Origin: Selenomonas sp.
GTDB lineage: Bacteria; Bacillota; Negativicutes; Selenomonadales; Selenomonadaceae
NCBI GenBank assembly: GCA_022482925.1
Contig: JAKVOG010000015.1
Coordinates: 1 to 62,329 of the forward strand
Length of the DNA stretch: 62,329 nucleotides
Direction: 5' to 3'
The notes under the pieces are model-generated. The model made no database searches, was not told the DNA's origin, and saw only the letters and a program-made list of their open reading frames with translations. Both the position numbers and the translations under genes were made by a program. Shown here in pieces: positions 35,982 through 47,013 of the stretch (positions are counted from its first letter, which is position 1; each line of letters begins with the position of its first letter).

Positions 35982-36698
35982 ATGGATGTAAAGACGATTT
36001 CTTCGCTGTCACAACAGTCTGCAGCGCTGAGTGCCAGCTACAAGAAAACAACGACCACGACGACAGATGCTGCGAATCAGACAACGACGAGTACGACTAC
36101 GGAAGCTTATTCGCTCGACATCTCGGCTGCGGCTCAGTCTGCGTCAACTGCAACGAAGGCCTTGTCACCTGAGCAGGTGGATGTGCTTAAGCAAGGCATC
36201 GAGAAGAGTCAGCAGCTTATGATCCAGACACTGACCCAGCAGAACCTGAAGCTACAGGGATGGCTGGATGAAGGAGCCGGGCAGCTGAATTTTGACGGAA
36301 TCCTGATCGGCACGGATAAGTTTGCATTGCCGGCAGTCGGCACGACGCCAGAAGAGGCAGCCAAGGCTGTAGCGGATGGTGGGGACTATTCGGTTGACAG
36401 TGTTGCTACCCGTATCATGGACATGGCTACGACGATTGCCGGCGGAGATACGGAGAAGCTCAAAGCGATGCAGTCGGCGGTAGAAGAAGGCTTTAAGCAG
36501 GCCGGTATCACCTGGAAAGATTCGATGGGGCAGGACAGTATGCCGCAGATCACACAGGATACCCATGCGGAGATCACCAAACGCTTCGATAGTCTTTACA
36601 AGCAGCAAATTGTGGCAACGACGGATGCGGCTGCAACAGATACCGCTAAGGCCGATACGACTGCCGAGGATGCTCCGACTGTGACCACTCAGTCCTGA
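35982..36698 (+). CDS. Protein of unknown function, threonine-rich ends
   Basis: A 238-residue protein I do not recognise. It begins with a Ser/Thr-rich segment (residues 1-50, with a long run of threonines), then AYSLDISAAAQSAS and a helical middle (SPEQVDVLKQGIEKSQQLMIQTL), and ends with an Ala/Thr/Asp-rich tail. It has no signal peptide or membrane helix. The start has a strong AAGGAGG. It lies before a chemoreceptor gene; the LDIS motif resembles proteins found near flagellar genes, but this is weak. It is a single-gene unit with a clear terminator. Confidence 0.7.
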   Translation: MDVKTISSLSQQSAALSASYKKTTTTTTDAANQTTTSTTTEAYSLDISAAAQSASTATKALSPEQVDVLKQGIEKSQQLMIQTLTQQNLKLQGWLDEGAGQLNFDGILIGTDKFALPAVGTTPEEAAKAVADGGDYSVDSVATRIMDMATTIAGGDTEKLKAMQSAVEEGFKQAGITWKDSMGQDSMPQITQDTHAEITKRFDSLYKQQIVATTDAAATDTAKADTTAEDAPTVTTQS

Positions 36699-36740
36699 GC
36701 GGTATTGCCTGTCAGAATGAGTTGAATAATTTGATCAGCG

Positions 36741-36792
36741 AATGATCGTTTGAAGTCAGATGGGAAAATCTGGCTTTGGACGGTCATTTTTT
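36741..36792 (+). terminator. Terminator after the unknown gene
   Basis: A two-part stem, AATGATCGT/ACGGTCATT outside and AAGTCAGAT/ATCTGGCTT inside, followed by TTTTTT. Confidence 0.85.
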
Positions 36793-36876
36793 ATTAAAAA
36801 AAAGGACATGTCAGATGGACGTCGAAATATAAAGTTAGGATTATTGTAATATTGTAACTGAAAGAAAGGGTATTTT

Positions 36877-38848
36877 ATGGGGTTGAAACAAAAGTTCATT
36901 GCCCTGGCCGGAGTGATGGGGGCGCTCATGGCCATCGTGTCGATCATTGGCTACTATATAGCTAGTGGTGATCTGCAGAAAAGTGTCGAAAGCGAGATGC
37001 GGGCAACCGTTCAGACTCAGGCAGCCCATCTGGATGGCTGGCTGAATGAGAAGAAAGCGTTTGGCATCAGTACGGCTAATCAGATGAGCAGTCTGAATGG
37101 CAACATGGCGCTGCTCAAGGCGAAGGAGACATTAGGCACGACGACTTCAGATAAGGAGATCCTGGAAATGACCGCTGGTCTGGAAGATGGTTATTTCTAT
37201 GGTTATTATTCCGGAGATAATACGGGCAAGAAAGACCCGACCCAGCGGCCATGGTATAAAGATGCCAAGGCTGCAGACAAGGCATTGTTCACGGAGGCTT
37301 ATACGGACACGAATACGGGGAAGCTCGTCGTATCGGTAGCAGTTCCGGTCAAGTCGAATGGCCAGTTTATTGGTGCGACCTGTACGGATATCTCGCTGGA
37401 TGTTCTGACGGAGCAGGCCAACAATATGAAATATCAGGGGGAAGGCGCTGGTATCATCATGGAGAAATCCGGAAATCTCCTGGCAACTTCTGGTGCTGGC
37501 GAACCGATGAAGAGCTTTAAGGATATTGATGGACTGGGGAAACATTTCGATGAAATGATACAGAAGGGAGAAGGCTATTTCAACGTCACCATCAATGGTA
37601 CAGACAAGGTCTTTGCTTATACGACCGTTCCGGCAACAGGGCTGGGTGGTAGGCATCTCTGCCCCGTACGATTTCGTATTCGCTTCTCTTAAGCATCTGA
37701 AACTGGTCTATGGAATCCTGACGGTGATCGGGCTTTTGTTGGCTGTTGGTGCCTGCCTGGCCTTTGCCAGCCGCATCATGAAGCCGATTGCAGAGCTGGA
37801 GGCCCATGCAGAGGAACTGGCCAAAGGTAATCTCTCACTGGATGATCTGCCAGTCACTTCGTCTGATGAGATCGGGACGCTGACGAATGCGTTCAATGTC
37901 ATGAGCGGGAATATCCGCAAAATGATTACCCACATGGCAACGACGGCTGAACAGGTGGCGGCCTCCTCGGAGGAACTTACGGCGAATGCCCAGCAATCAG
38001 CCGATGCTGCCGTTCATGTAGCCGAGACGGTGGGTGAAGTATCCATGGGGATGAGCCAGCAGCTCACGGATATCGATGGTGCGAAAAAGAGCGTGGATAC
38101 GGTCTATACCGATATCACGTCAATGGCAGATAAAGCGCATACGGTAACGGATACATCGACCCAGACTGCCGAAGCGGCTCAGAAGGGCGGCAAGCTGATG
38201 GAATCAGCTATCGGACGTATGGGAAATATCGAGCAGAGCGTCATGTCTTCGGCTGATGCGGTGCGTAAACTGGGCGAGAACAGTCAGCAGATCGGCCAGA
38301 TTGTTGAGGCAATTTCCTCGATTGCAGAACAGACAAACCTCCTGGCATTGAATGCAGCAATCGAGGCAGCCCGGGCGGGTGAGCATGGCCGTGGTTTTGC
38401 GGTCGTGGCTGAGGAAGTGCGGAAGTTGGCGGCAGAGTCACAGACGTCGGCCGAACAGATCAAGGACCGTATTGCTTCAATCCAGCGGGATACGGCCGAG
38501 GCCGTGGCTTCGATGGAAGCTGGTACGGACGAAGTGAAGTCCGGCACCGCTGCAATCCGCGAGGTCGGGGTTCAGTTCTCGGATATTCTCAGTATGGTCG
38601 ATGGCATCAAGAGTCAGATGGAGGAGATCAATGCCTCGGTTCAGACCGTGTCTAATGGTGCCGGTCAGATTGTTGAAGCCGTGGATTCCATTGATACGGT
38701 CAGCCGGAATACGGCGAAGAATACACAGACTATCTCGGCGGCTACGGAGGAACAGTCCGCGTCCAATGAGGAAATTGCGGCAGCTTCGCAGGCACTGGCC
38801 AAGTTGGCAACCGATATGCAGACGGCTATGAGCCAGTTCAAGATCTGA
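36877..38848 (+). CDS. Methyl-accepting chemotaxis protein with Cache domain (frameshifted)
   Basis: A membrane chemoreceptor of about 656 residues. One N-terminal helix, then an extracytoplasmic double-Cache-like sensor (about 30-270) with QRPWYKDA and [19 protein letters not shown], the layout of Cache sensors for amino acids or other small ligands, a second helix ([21 protein letters not shown]), HAMP and the signalling hairpin [35 protein letters not shown]. An extra base near 37648 splits the gene just before the second helix; the second frame resumes with [14 protein letters not shown]. The ligand cannot be told. Confidence 0.92.
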
Positions 38849-38869
38849 TGATATAAGATATAGTACAGT

Positions 38870-38905
38870 TGAGCCTGTCCAGGTTTTGGACAGGCTCTTT
38901 TTTTC
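38870..38905 (+). terminator. Terminator of the chemoreceptor gene
   Basis: GAGCCTGTCC pairs with GGACAGGCTC and is followed by a T run, into which the adjacent insertion sequence appears to have inserted. Confidence 0.9.
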
Positions 38906-38914
38906 TGTTTTTTT

Positions 38915-40449
38915 GGGTCAATGCAAAATGTTGTGGGATGCCCTGACGTAGTAAATTTCTAGTTGCAAAAAGAGAATTCCTTTTTATCATAAGAAATAGG
39001 CAACATCCATGATAAGAAAGGAACTCTCTCGCCATGAATTATACTGCATCCCACGCATATGAGCAACTTGAATTTGATTTCTCTGCACCGTCCTACCTCT
39101 TAATCCCTTCTGCCCTCCCTGGATTCCACAATACAGATACCAAGCGCTACAACAGCATTAGCGGTGCTATCATCTATCTCATGAGAGGGAGCCAGGACAT
39201 TCTTCCAGAGGACGCTGTCTGCGCCTCATGCGGCGCTGCCATGCATGTGCACAGCAACAGGGAGATCGTCCTTTCCCATCTTCGGTTCGGCAAGGCACTG
39301 ACGCAAATCTCTGTTACGAGGAAACGTTTCTTTTGCCCATCCTGCGGAGCATCTCATATGCAGCACATCCCTTATTGCTCAGATCATCACCGCATCACGA
39401 AAGAGCTGGAGGCTTACGTCTGTGACCTGCTTGCCCTCGGCACATATACCAACAAGCAAGTGGCCGAGCTTTGTGGTCTGCACCAGCATACAGTAAAGGC
39501 AATCGACAAACGCAGGCTGGAATCCCTCTACGTCAAAGACGGAAAGCTCGTGAAGCCAAAGCATTACGCCCGCTTCCTTGGGATAGATGAGTTCAAGTTG
39601 CATGACGGACATCAATATGCGACCCATATCATAGATATGGCAACCGGACATGTTCTCTGGATTGCACAAGGGAAAAAGAAGAAGGTCGTTTACGACTTCA
39701 TCGAGCATGTCGGTATGGATTGGATGCGCCATGTTGATGCCGTCGCGCTGGACATGAACTCGGATTTTGAAGAGGCGTTCCTGGAAAAGTGCCCGCACAT
39801 CCGTCCTGTCTTCGACTATTTCCATCTTGTGAAGAACTTCAATGACAAGGTGGTCAGCGAAGTTCGCAAGGATGAGATCAAACGACTCATGGAAGAGGGA
39901 AAGGAAGAGGAGGCACGGATGCTCAAGAGAAGCCGCTACATCCTTACGGCCAACCGCGAAACGCTGGCGAGAAAGGACGCTGAGTCCGCAGCAGGGAAGG
40001 TGTTGCGCAAGGAGAGCAGGTTGTTTGCTACGCCGGAAAAGAGACGAACAGGACGGTATCTATCCCGGTACGAGGAACTCATCGCGAAGAATCGTCTGTT
40101 CCTGACGGCGGATCTTGTAAAAGAGGCGCTGCGCGAAGCATATACATGCAGGAATGAGTCAGACATGATTGCATGCCTCAACACTGTCCTTGATTTGTGT
40201 AGCGAGACGAAGAACAGGAGGTTCCTATGGTTTTATCGGTTGATACAGACACATTTCGATGGGATTGTCGCCCATGGGAAGTTCCACATTGCGAACGGCA
40301 GAATGGAGGGGTTGAACCAGAAGATAAAAACCATGCGCCGCCACGCCTATGGCATTGCGGATGATGAATATCTGTTCCTGAAAATCATGGATTTAAGCCG
40401 TGCGTCGTATGTGCGGAATCCAAAATCCCACAACATTTTGCATTGAGCC
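38915..40449 (+). mobile_element. ISL3-family insertion sequence
   Basis: A complete 1,535-bp element. The 25-bp terminal inverted repeats (38915-38939 and 40425-40449) match at 24 positions and contain TCAATGCAAAATGTTGTGG. The flanking octamers are GTTTTTTT and TTTTTTTT, consistent with the 8-bp target duplication of ISL3 elements with one difference. It sits between a chemoreceptor terminator and the operator of the first sugar operon. Confidence 0.93.
39034..40446 (+). CDS. ISL3-family transposase
   Basis: A 470-residue intact transposase. It has N-terminal zinc-finger cysteines (CASCGAAM and CPSCGAS), a helix-turn-helix (NKQVAELCGLHQHTVKAID) and the DDE catalytic core: LGIDEFKLHDGH, AVALDMNSDFEEAF and NGRMEGLNQKIK. 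The stop codon lies within the right inverted repeat. No frameshift is seen, so the element may be active. Codon use and GC are similar to those of its surroundings. Confidence 0.94.
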   Translation: MNYTASHAYEQLEFDFSAPSYLLIPSALPGFHNTDTKRYNSISGAIIYLMRGSQDILPEDAVCASCGAAMHVHSNREIVLSHLRFGKALTQISVTRKRFFCPSCGASHMQHIPYCSDHHRITKELEAYVCDLLALGTYTNKQVAELCGLHQHTVKAIDKRRLESLYVKDGKLVKPKHYARFLGIDEFKLHDGHQYATHIIDMATGHVLWIAQGKKKKVVYDFIEHVGMDWMRHVDAVALDMNSDFEEAFLEKCPHIRPVFDYFHLVKNFNDKVVSEVRKDEIKRLMEEGKEEEARMLKRSRYILTANRETLARKDAESAAGKVLRKESRLFATPEKRRTGRYLSRYEELIAKNRLFLTADLVKEALREAYTCRNESDMIACLNTVLDLCSETKNRRFLWFYRLIQTHFDGIVAHGKFHIANGRMEGLNQKIKTMRRHAYGIADDEYLFLKIMDLSRASYVRNPKSHNILH

Positions 40450-40462
40450 TTTTTTTTGCCGG

Positions 40463-40514
40463 TGAAAACATTTTCAAAACCCGAAAACAAAGCCGGGGCT
40501 ATCCTCTCTATAAT
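40463..40514 (+). promoter_or_regulatory. Operator and promoter of the first sugar operon
   Basis: The palindrome TGAAAACATTTTCA (40463-40476) is followed by a third half-site, GAAAAC (40483-40488), and the -10 box TATAAT at 40509-40514. No consensus -35 is present; the third half-site takes its place. The same layout occurs at 51345 and 58260. Confidence 0.75.
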
Positions 40515-40541
40515 TAAGGCTGTGGAAAGGAGAGAAAGCCT

Positions 40542-42921
<2,380 letters not shown>

Positions 42922-42942
42922 TCGGATGATGGAGGCAGCAGC

Positions 42943-43872
42943 ATGATACTGATCATCAATCTGAACGCATCGGTGGACAAGCGCTACCAGCTGAGCGAGC
43001 TCACAAAAGGCGCGGTCATGCGGGCGCAGTCCGTTGATAATACACCAGGGGGCAAGGGACTCCATGTCGCCAATGTCGATACGATACTTGGTGAGGATAC
43101 CCTGGCTACCGGCCTGCTCGGGGGCAAGTCTGGGGAGTTCATTGCGGAGCGGACCCGCGACTATGGCATCAAAGGCGATTTCGTCCAGGTGTCTGGTGAG
43201 ACCCGTTCCTGTCTGGCTATCCTGACCGAGGATGGTGCACAGACCGAAATCCTGGAGCCAGGCCCTGAGGTCAGCGCCGAGGAGCTGGCACGGTTCCGGG
43301 CAAAGTACACGGAGCTGCTGGCTAGGGCTGACGTGATCGTAGCATCTGGCAGTGTGCCGAAAGGCGTCCCCGCTGGATTCTATGGCGAGCTCATACAGGA
43401 AGCCCGGAAAGCTGGCAGGAAGTTTCTGCTGGATACCAGCGGGGCATTGCTGGAACAGGGCATCAAGGCACAGCCCTATTTCATCAAACCGAACAAGGAT
43501 GAGATCCAGGCTCTGCGTGGACATAAGGTGGAGACCGAAGCCGATGTTATCCAGGAAGTGCAGGCTTTCCTGGATGATGGCATCAGCCTGGCGGTTGTAT
43601 CGCTGGGGGCCCAGGGATCTATTGCCGGGGCAGATGGTCAGCTTTATCGCGTGACCGTTCCGAAGATCGATTGCAAGAACCCGGTCGGATCGGGCGATTC
43701 CTATGTTGCCGGTGTCGCTGCCGGTCTTGCCAGGAACCTGTCCATTCCGGAAGTTCTGCGCCTTGGCGCTGCCTGTGGTACAGCCAACGCGATGGAAGAC
43801 GAGAGTGGCTTTGTCCGCCGGGAGATTGTCGAAGATCTCCTGCCCAAAATCAAGGTTGAACCGCTTCGCTGA
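42943..43872 (+). CDS. lacC: Tagatose-6-phosphate kinase / 1-phosphofructokinase family
   Basis: A 309-residue PfkB-family sugar kinase. It shows the start LIINLNASVDKRYQL, the substrate motif NTPGGKGLHVANV, KPNKDEI and the ATP and catalytic-base motif NPVGSGDSYVAG. LacC, FruK and PfkB are hard to tell apart by eye; the company of LacAB, EIIA/EIICB-Lac, LacG and an aldolase argues for tagatose-6-phosphate as substrate. It lies 21 bases after the aldolase and before a strong terminator. Confidence 0.85.
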   Translation: MILIINLNASVDKRYQLSELTKGAVMRAQSVDNTPGGKGLHVANVDTILGEDTLATGLLGGKSGEFIAERTRDYGIKGDFVQVSGETRSCLAILTEDGAQTEILEPGPEVSAEELARFRAKYTELLARADVIVASGSVPKGVPAGFYGELIQEARKAGRKFLLDTSGALLEQGIKAQPYFIKPNKDEIQALRGHKVETEADVIQEVQAFLDDGISLAVVSLGAQGSIAGADGQLYRVTVPKIDCKNPVGSGDSYVAGVAAGLARNLSIPEVLRLGAACGTANAMEDESGFVRREIVEDLLPKIKVEPLR

Positions 43873-43883
43873 ACCGAATATGA

Positions 43884-43924
43884 CGAATCCCCCAGCCGGA
43901 TATGATCTGGCTGGGGGATTTTCT
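43884..43924 (+). terminator. Terminator after lacC
   Basis: A 12-bp perfect stem (43886-43897 with 43909-43920) is followed by TTTT. Confidence 0.92.
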
Positions 43925-44020
43925 ATATAGATTTGACTTATCCGACAAAGTTGCTTTTCCGTATTCCTCTGAATGTACAGGAGTAAGATGTAATATCTGT
44001 CATGAAAGGAAGGGATTTTT

Positions 44021-44671
44021 ATGGAAAAGAAGGTCTATGCATATATTCGGGTAAGTACAAAGGAACAGTGCACGGATCGGCAATGGAGTGCCATTCGTGA
44101 GATGGGGGTCTCGGAGGAAAATATCTATGAGGACAAAGTGTCGGGCAAGGATTTCAACCGGCCAAGCTATCGGAAACTCCTGCGGCGGCTTGACGAGAAT
44201 GCCGTGCTTTATGTCAAGTCAATCGATCGGCTGGGACGTAACTATACGGAAATCATTGAGGAATGGCGAATCATCACGAAAAAGAAGAAAGCGGATATCG
44301 TCGTCCTCGATATGCCGCTGCTCGATACCCGTCGTGGCAAGGACCTGTTGGGGACCTTTTTAAGCGATATCGTCCTGCAGGTTCTTAGCTTCGTGGCAGA
44401 GAATGAGCGTGATAACATCCGCCAGCGACAGGCCGAGGGAATCGCCGCTGCCAAGGCCCGTGGCGTACGTTTCGGCCGTCCCAAACGGGAACTGCCCGAT
44501 AATTTCGCTGCCGTGTGCGTACGCTGGCAGCAGAAAGAAATCACCCTGCAGCAGGCTGCCAAAGCTTGCCAGCTCCCCGTTTCCACCTTCTACGACAAAG
44601 CCAGGCAGAAGAATATTCAGAGTAATGGCTTTAATAAGGCCGTTGTCCATCCTATTAATAATCTTCTGTAG
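44021..44671 (+). CDS. Serine recombinase (resolvase/invertase family)
   Basis: A 216-residue site-specific recombinase. The catalytic serine motif YAYIRVSTKEQ is at residues 6-16, followed by VKSIDRLGRNYTEIIEEW and the long helix ENERDNIRQRQAEGIAAAKARG; the C-terminus has a helix-turn-helix (TLQQAAKACQLPVSTFYDKA). It sits at the edge of the restriction-modification-like pair, so it may have moved or resolved that island. Candidate crossover sites were not identified with confidence; a CGTCA-CC-TGACG palindrome lies just downstream. Confidence 0.9.
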   Translation: MEKKVYAYIRVSTKEQCTDRQWSAIREMGVSEENIYEDKVSGKDFNRPSYRKLLRRLDENAVLYVKSIDRLGRNYTEIIEEWRIITKKKKADIVVLDMPLLDTRRGKDLLGTFLSDIVLQVLSFVAENERDNIRQRQAEGIAAAKARGVRFGRPKRELPDNFAAVCVRWQQKEITLQQAAKACQLPVSTFYDKARQKNIQSNGFNKAVVHPINNLL

Positions 44672-45054
44672 ATAGATATCTCATGTTATTTTTCATCACA
44701 CCCCAAAAAATGAAAAAAATGCGTCACCTGACGTGCTATTTTCAATATTAGACCATATAGAGATCATGTTGACAAAATTCGTGGCTCAATTCTAATAAAA
44801 ATTAATAGAATAATTGGCGTTTTATAGGCTGCTCGATTGGCCCGGCGGGAAATTTCCCGCCGGGTCTTTTACTATGCGTTTCGCCCTGCCAGTTCGGCAG
44901 AGCGTACGTTTCTAAACTCTAATTATATCGCAAAAGAACCATGAAGTGAACAGCTCCGACACCATATGAATGGCTTTTTTGAAAAGTCACACAATTTCGG
45001 AACGGTTGCTACAGGCAGGGAAAACCTGCTCGTAGCTGTGGAGGAGGGGCTTTT
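44672..45054 (+). promoter_or_regulatory. Gap with promoter, terminator and possible small RNA
   Basis: No gene is supported in these 383 bases. TTGACA (44769-44774), 18 nt and TAATAA (44793-44798) resemble a promoter, and a 13-bp GC-rich hairpin followed by TCTTTT (44840-44870) is a strong terminator. Together they could define a small RNA of about 65 nt (roughly 44805-44870). Two further hairpins, CTGCC/GGCAG near 44890 and GCAGG/CCTGC just before the methylase ribosome site, lie downstream. Confidence 0.45.
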
Positions 45055-47013
45055 TTGCTCGTTGGAATACAGGATGAGATATTGCGACTTCATTCCATGG
45101 GATTGCTGCGGCCGCTCCTTGTCGACAAGACCACGAAGGGGCATATCCTTTGGGCAACGGATGCCTATCGGAAACGTGGCCCGGAATATCAGCGGGACAG
45201 AGAAATCCAGGCAGCGGCCATAACGGGAGGTCATTCGGATGTGATCAAGACACGGGCGCGAAAAGCGCTGGAGCAGCAGTCGGAGCGAACGAGAAGGCAT
45301 GCCGAGGTATTCACACCGCTTTGGGTCTGTCGCAAGATGGTGAGTCATGCCGATGAGGTCTGGTTCAGCGGGGCAGATCCTTTTCGGCAGGACGCGCAGG
45401 CGACTGGTCCTATCTCGTTTCCTCGCCGGAAGCGATGGCAGCGCTATGTAGATGCCCGTCGTCTGGAGATCACCTGTGGGGAGGCACCTTATCTGGTCAA
45501 TCGCTATGACGTATCTACGGGGGAGGAAATCCCCCTGGAGAACCGGAGCGGCATCCTGGACCGGAAGCTTCAGGTGGTCGGTGAGAATGCTGCGGATGAA
45601 GACGAGTGGGTGAAATGGGCACTCCGTGCCTGTCAGGCTACCTATGGCTATGAGTTCCAGGGCGATAACCTGCTGATTGCGCGGGTAAACCTGCTCATGA
45701 CCTATGAGGAATATTGCTATGAGCGCTGGCAGCGAAAGCCGACGACAAAGGAATATCGGGATATCGTGCGGACGATCAGTTGGAATATCTGGCAGATGGA
45801 TGGGCTGAACGGGATGATCCCCTATAGCAAGGCGGCAGCGGAATATGAGCAGGAGAGTCTTTTCGATTGGCTGGAAGACTGCGGCAAGTCCCAGAAGAAG
45901 CAGCCATGCTGCCGCATCTATGATTGGCGTCGGCAGGGAAGCCATGAATATCTGACCGTGCATGAAGGGAGCAGACCAATGAGATTTGATTTTGTGATTG
46001 GGAATCCACCTTATCAGGATGATACGATAGGAGATAATAAAGGGTTTGCACCACCTATTTATCATAAATTCTTAGATAATGCCTTTAAAGTTGCAAATGC
46101 GGTAGAGCTGATTCATCCGGCGAGATTTTTATTCAATGCAGGCAGTACACCGAAAGCATGGAATAACAAAATGTTAAAAGACGAACATTTTAAAATTCTT
46201 TATTATGAATCTGATGCGAGTAAAATATTCCCTAATACGGATATAAAGGGAGGTGTGGTGATTTCATATCGAGATTTAAGATGTGACTTCGGTTCGATTA
46301 ATGTGTTTACGAAATTTATAGAATTAAATACGGTGTTGCATAAGGTAATAACGAAAAATAAATTTATTTCCATGAAAGATATCGTAGTAACTAGAACTGC
46401 ATATAGGTTGACCGCAGTGCTGCATAGAGACCATCCTGAAGCTATTGCTTGTTTGAGTGAAGGGCATGCATATGATATGTCCACAAATATTTTTGAACGT
46501 TTACCACAAGTGTTTAATTCAGATTGTCCGAGCGATTCACATAGCTATATACAAATTTTAGGTAGAGAAAAAAATGAGAGAGTATATAAATATATTCGTC
46601 GAGATTATGTTAATAAAGTAAAAAATCTTGATAAATATAAAATTTTCATTCCTAAAGCAAATGGAGTAGGAAAGTTTGGGGAGTTATTATCATCTCCTAT
46701 GGTTGTCCCGCCTAAAATAGGGTCGACGGAAACTTTTTTGAGTATAGGAGCGTTTGTAGCAAAAAATGAAGCCGAATCTGCATTTAAATATATCAAAACC
46801 AAATTTGCACGTTCTTTGTTAGGTGTCTTAAAAACAACACAAGATATCACGCCAGAAAAGTGGAAATACGTTCCTTTGCAGGATTTCACGCCGTCCTCGG
46901 ATATCGATTGGTCGAAATCAGTGGCTGAGATCGATCAGCAGCTTTATGCGAAATATGGTTTGGATGAGAAAGAGATTGCCTTTATCGAGTCGCATGTAAA
47001 GGAGATGGCGTGA
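45055..47013 (+). CDS. DNA adenine methylase of a restriction-modification system
   Basis: A 652-residue DNA methyltransferase of the Eco57I-like N6-adenine type. HAEVFTPLWVCRKM near residue 82 is the N-terminal SAM-region motif, RLEITCGEAPYLVNRYD is the variant motif I of this subfamily, and VIGNPPYQD (about 315-323) is the catalytic NPPY motif. The part after it (about 46000-46860), expected to read the target sequence, is clearly richer in A and T than the rest. The start is TTG 45055, with GGAGGAGG just upstream; no ATG fits better. The stop overlaps the next start, so the two genes act together. Confidence 0.88.
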   Translation: MLVGIQDEILRLHSMGLLRPLLVDKTTKGHILWATDAYRKRGPEYQRDREIQAAAITGGHSDVIKTRARKALEQQSERTRRHAEVFTPLWVCRKMVSHADEVWFSGADPFRQDAQATGPISFPRRKRWQRYVDARRLEITCGEAPYLVNRYDVSTGEEIPLENRSGILDRKLQVVGENAADEDEWVKWALRACQATYGYEFQGDNLLIARVNLLMTYEEYCYERWQRKPTTKEYRDIVRTISWNIWQMDGLNGMIPYSKAAAEYEQESLFDWLEDCGKSQKKQPCCRIYDWRRQGSHEYLTVHEGSRPMRFDFVIGNPPYQDDTIGDNKGFAPPIYHKFLDNAFKVANAVELIHPARFLFNAGSTPKAWNNKMLKDEHFKILYYESDASKIFPNTDIKGGVVISYRDLRCDFGSINVFTKFIELNTVLHKVITKNKFISMKDIVVTRTAYRLTAVLHRDHPEAIACLSEGHAYDMSTNIFERLPQVFNSDCPSDSHSYIQILGREKNERVYKYIRRDYVNKVKNLDKYKIFIPKANGVGKFGELLSSPMVVPPKIGSTETFLSIGAFVAKNEAESAFKYIKTKFARSLLGVLKTTQDITPEKWKYVPLQDFTPSSDIDWSKSVAEIDQQLYAKYGLDEKEIAFIESHVKEMA

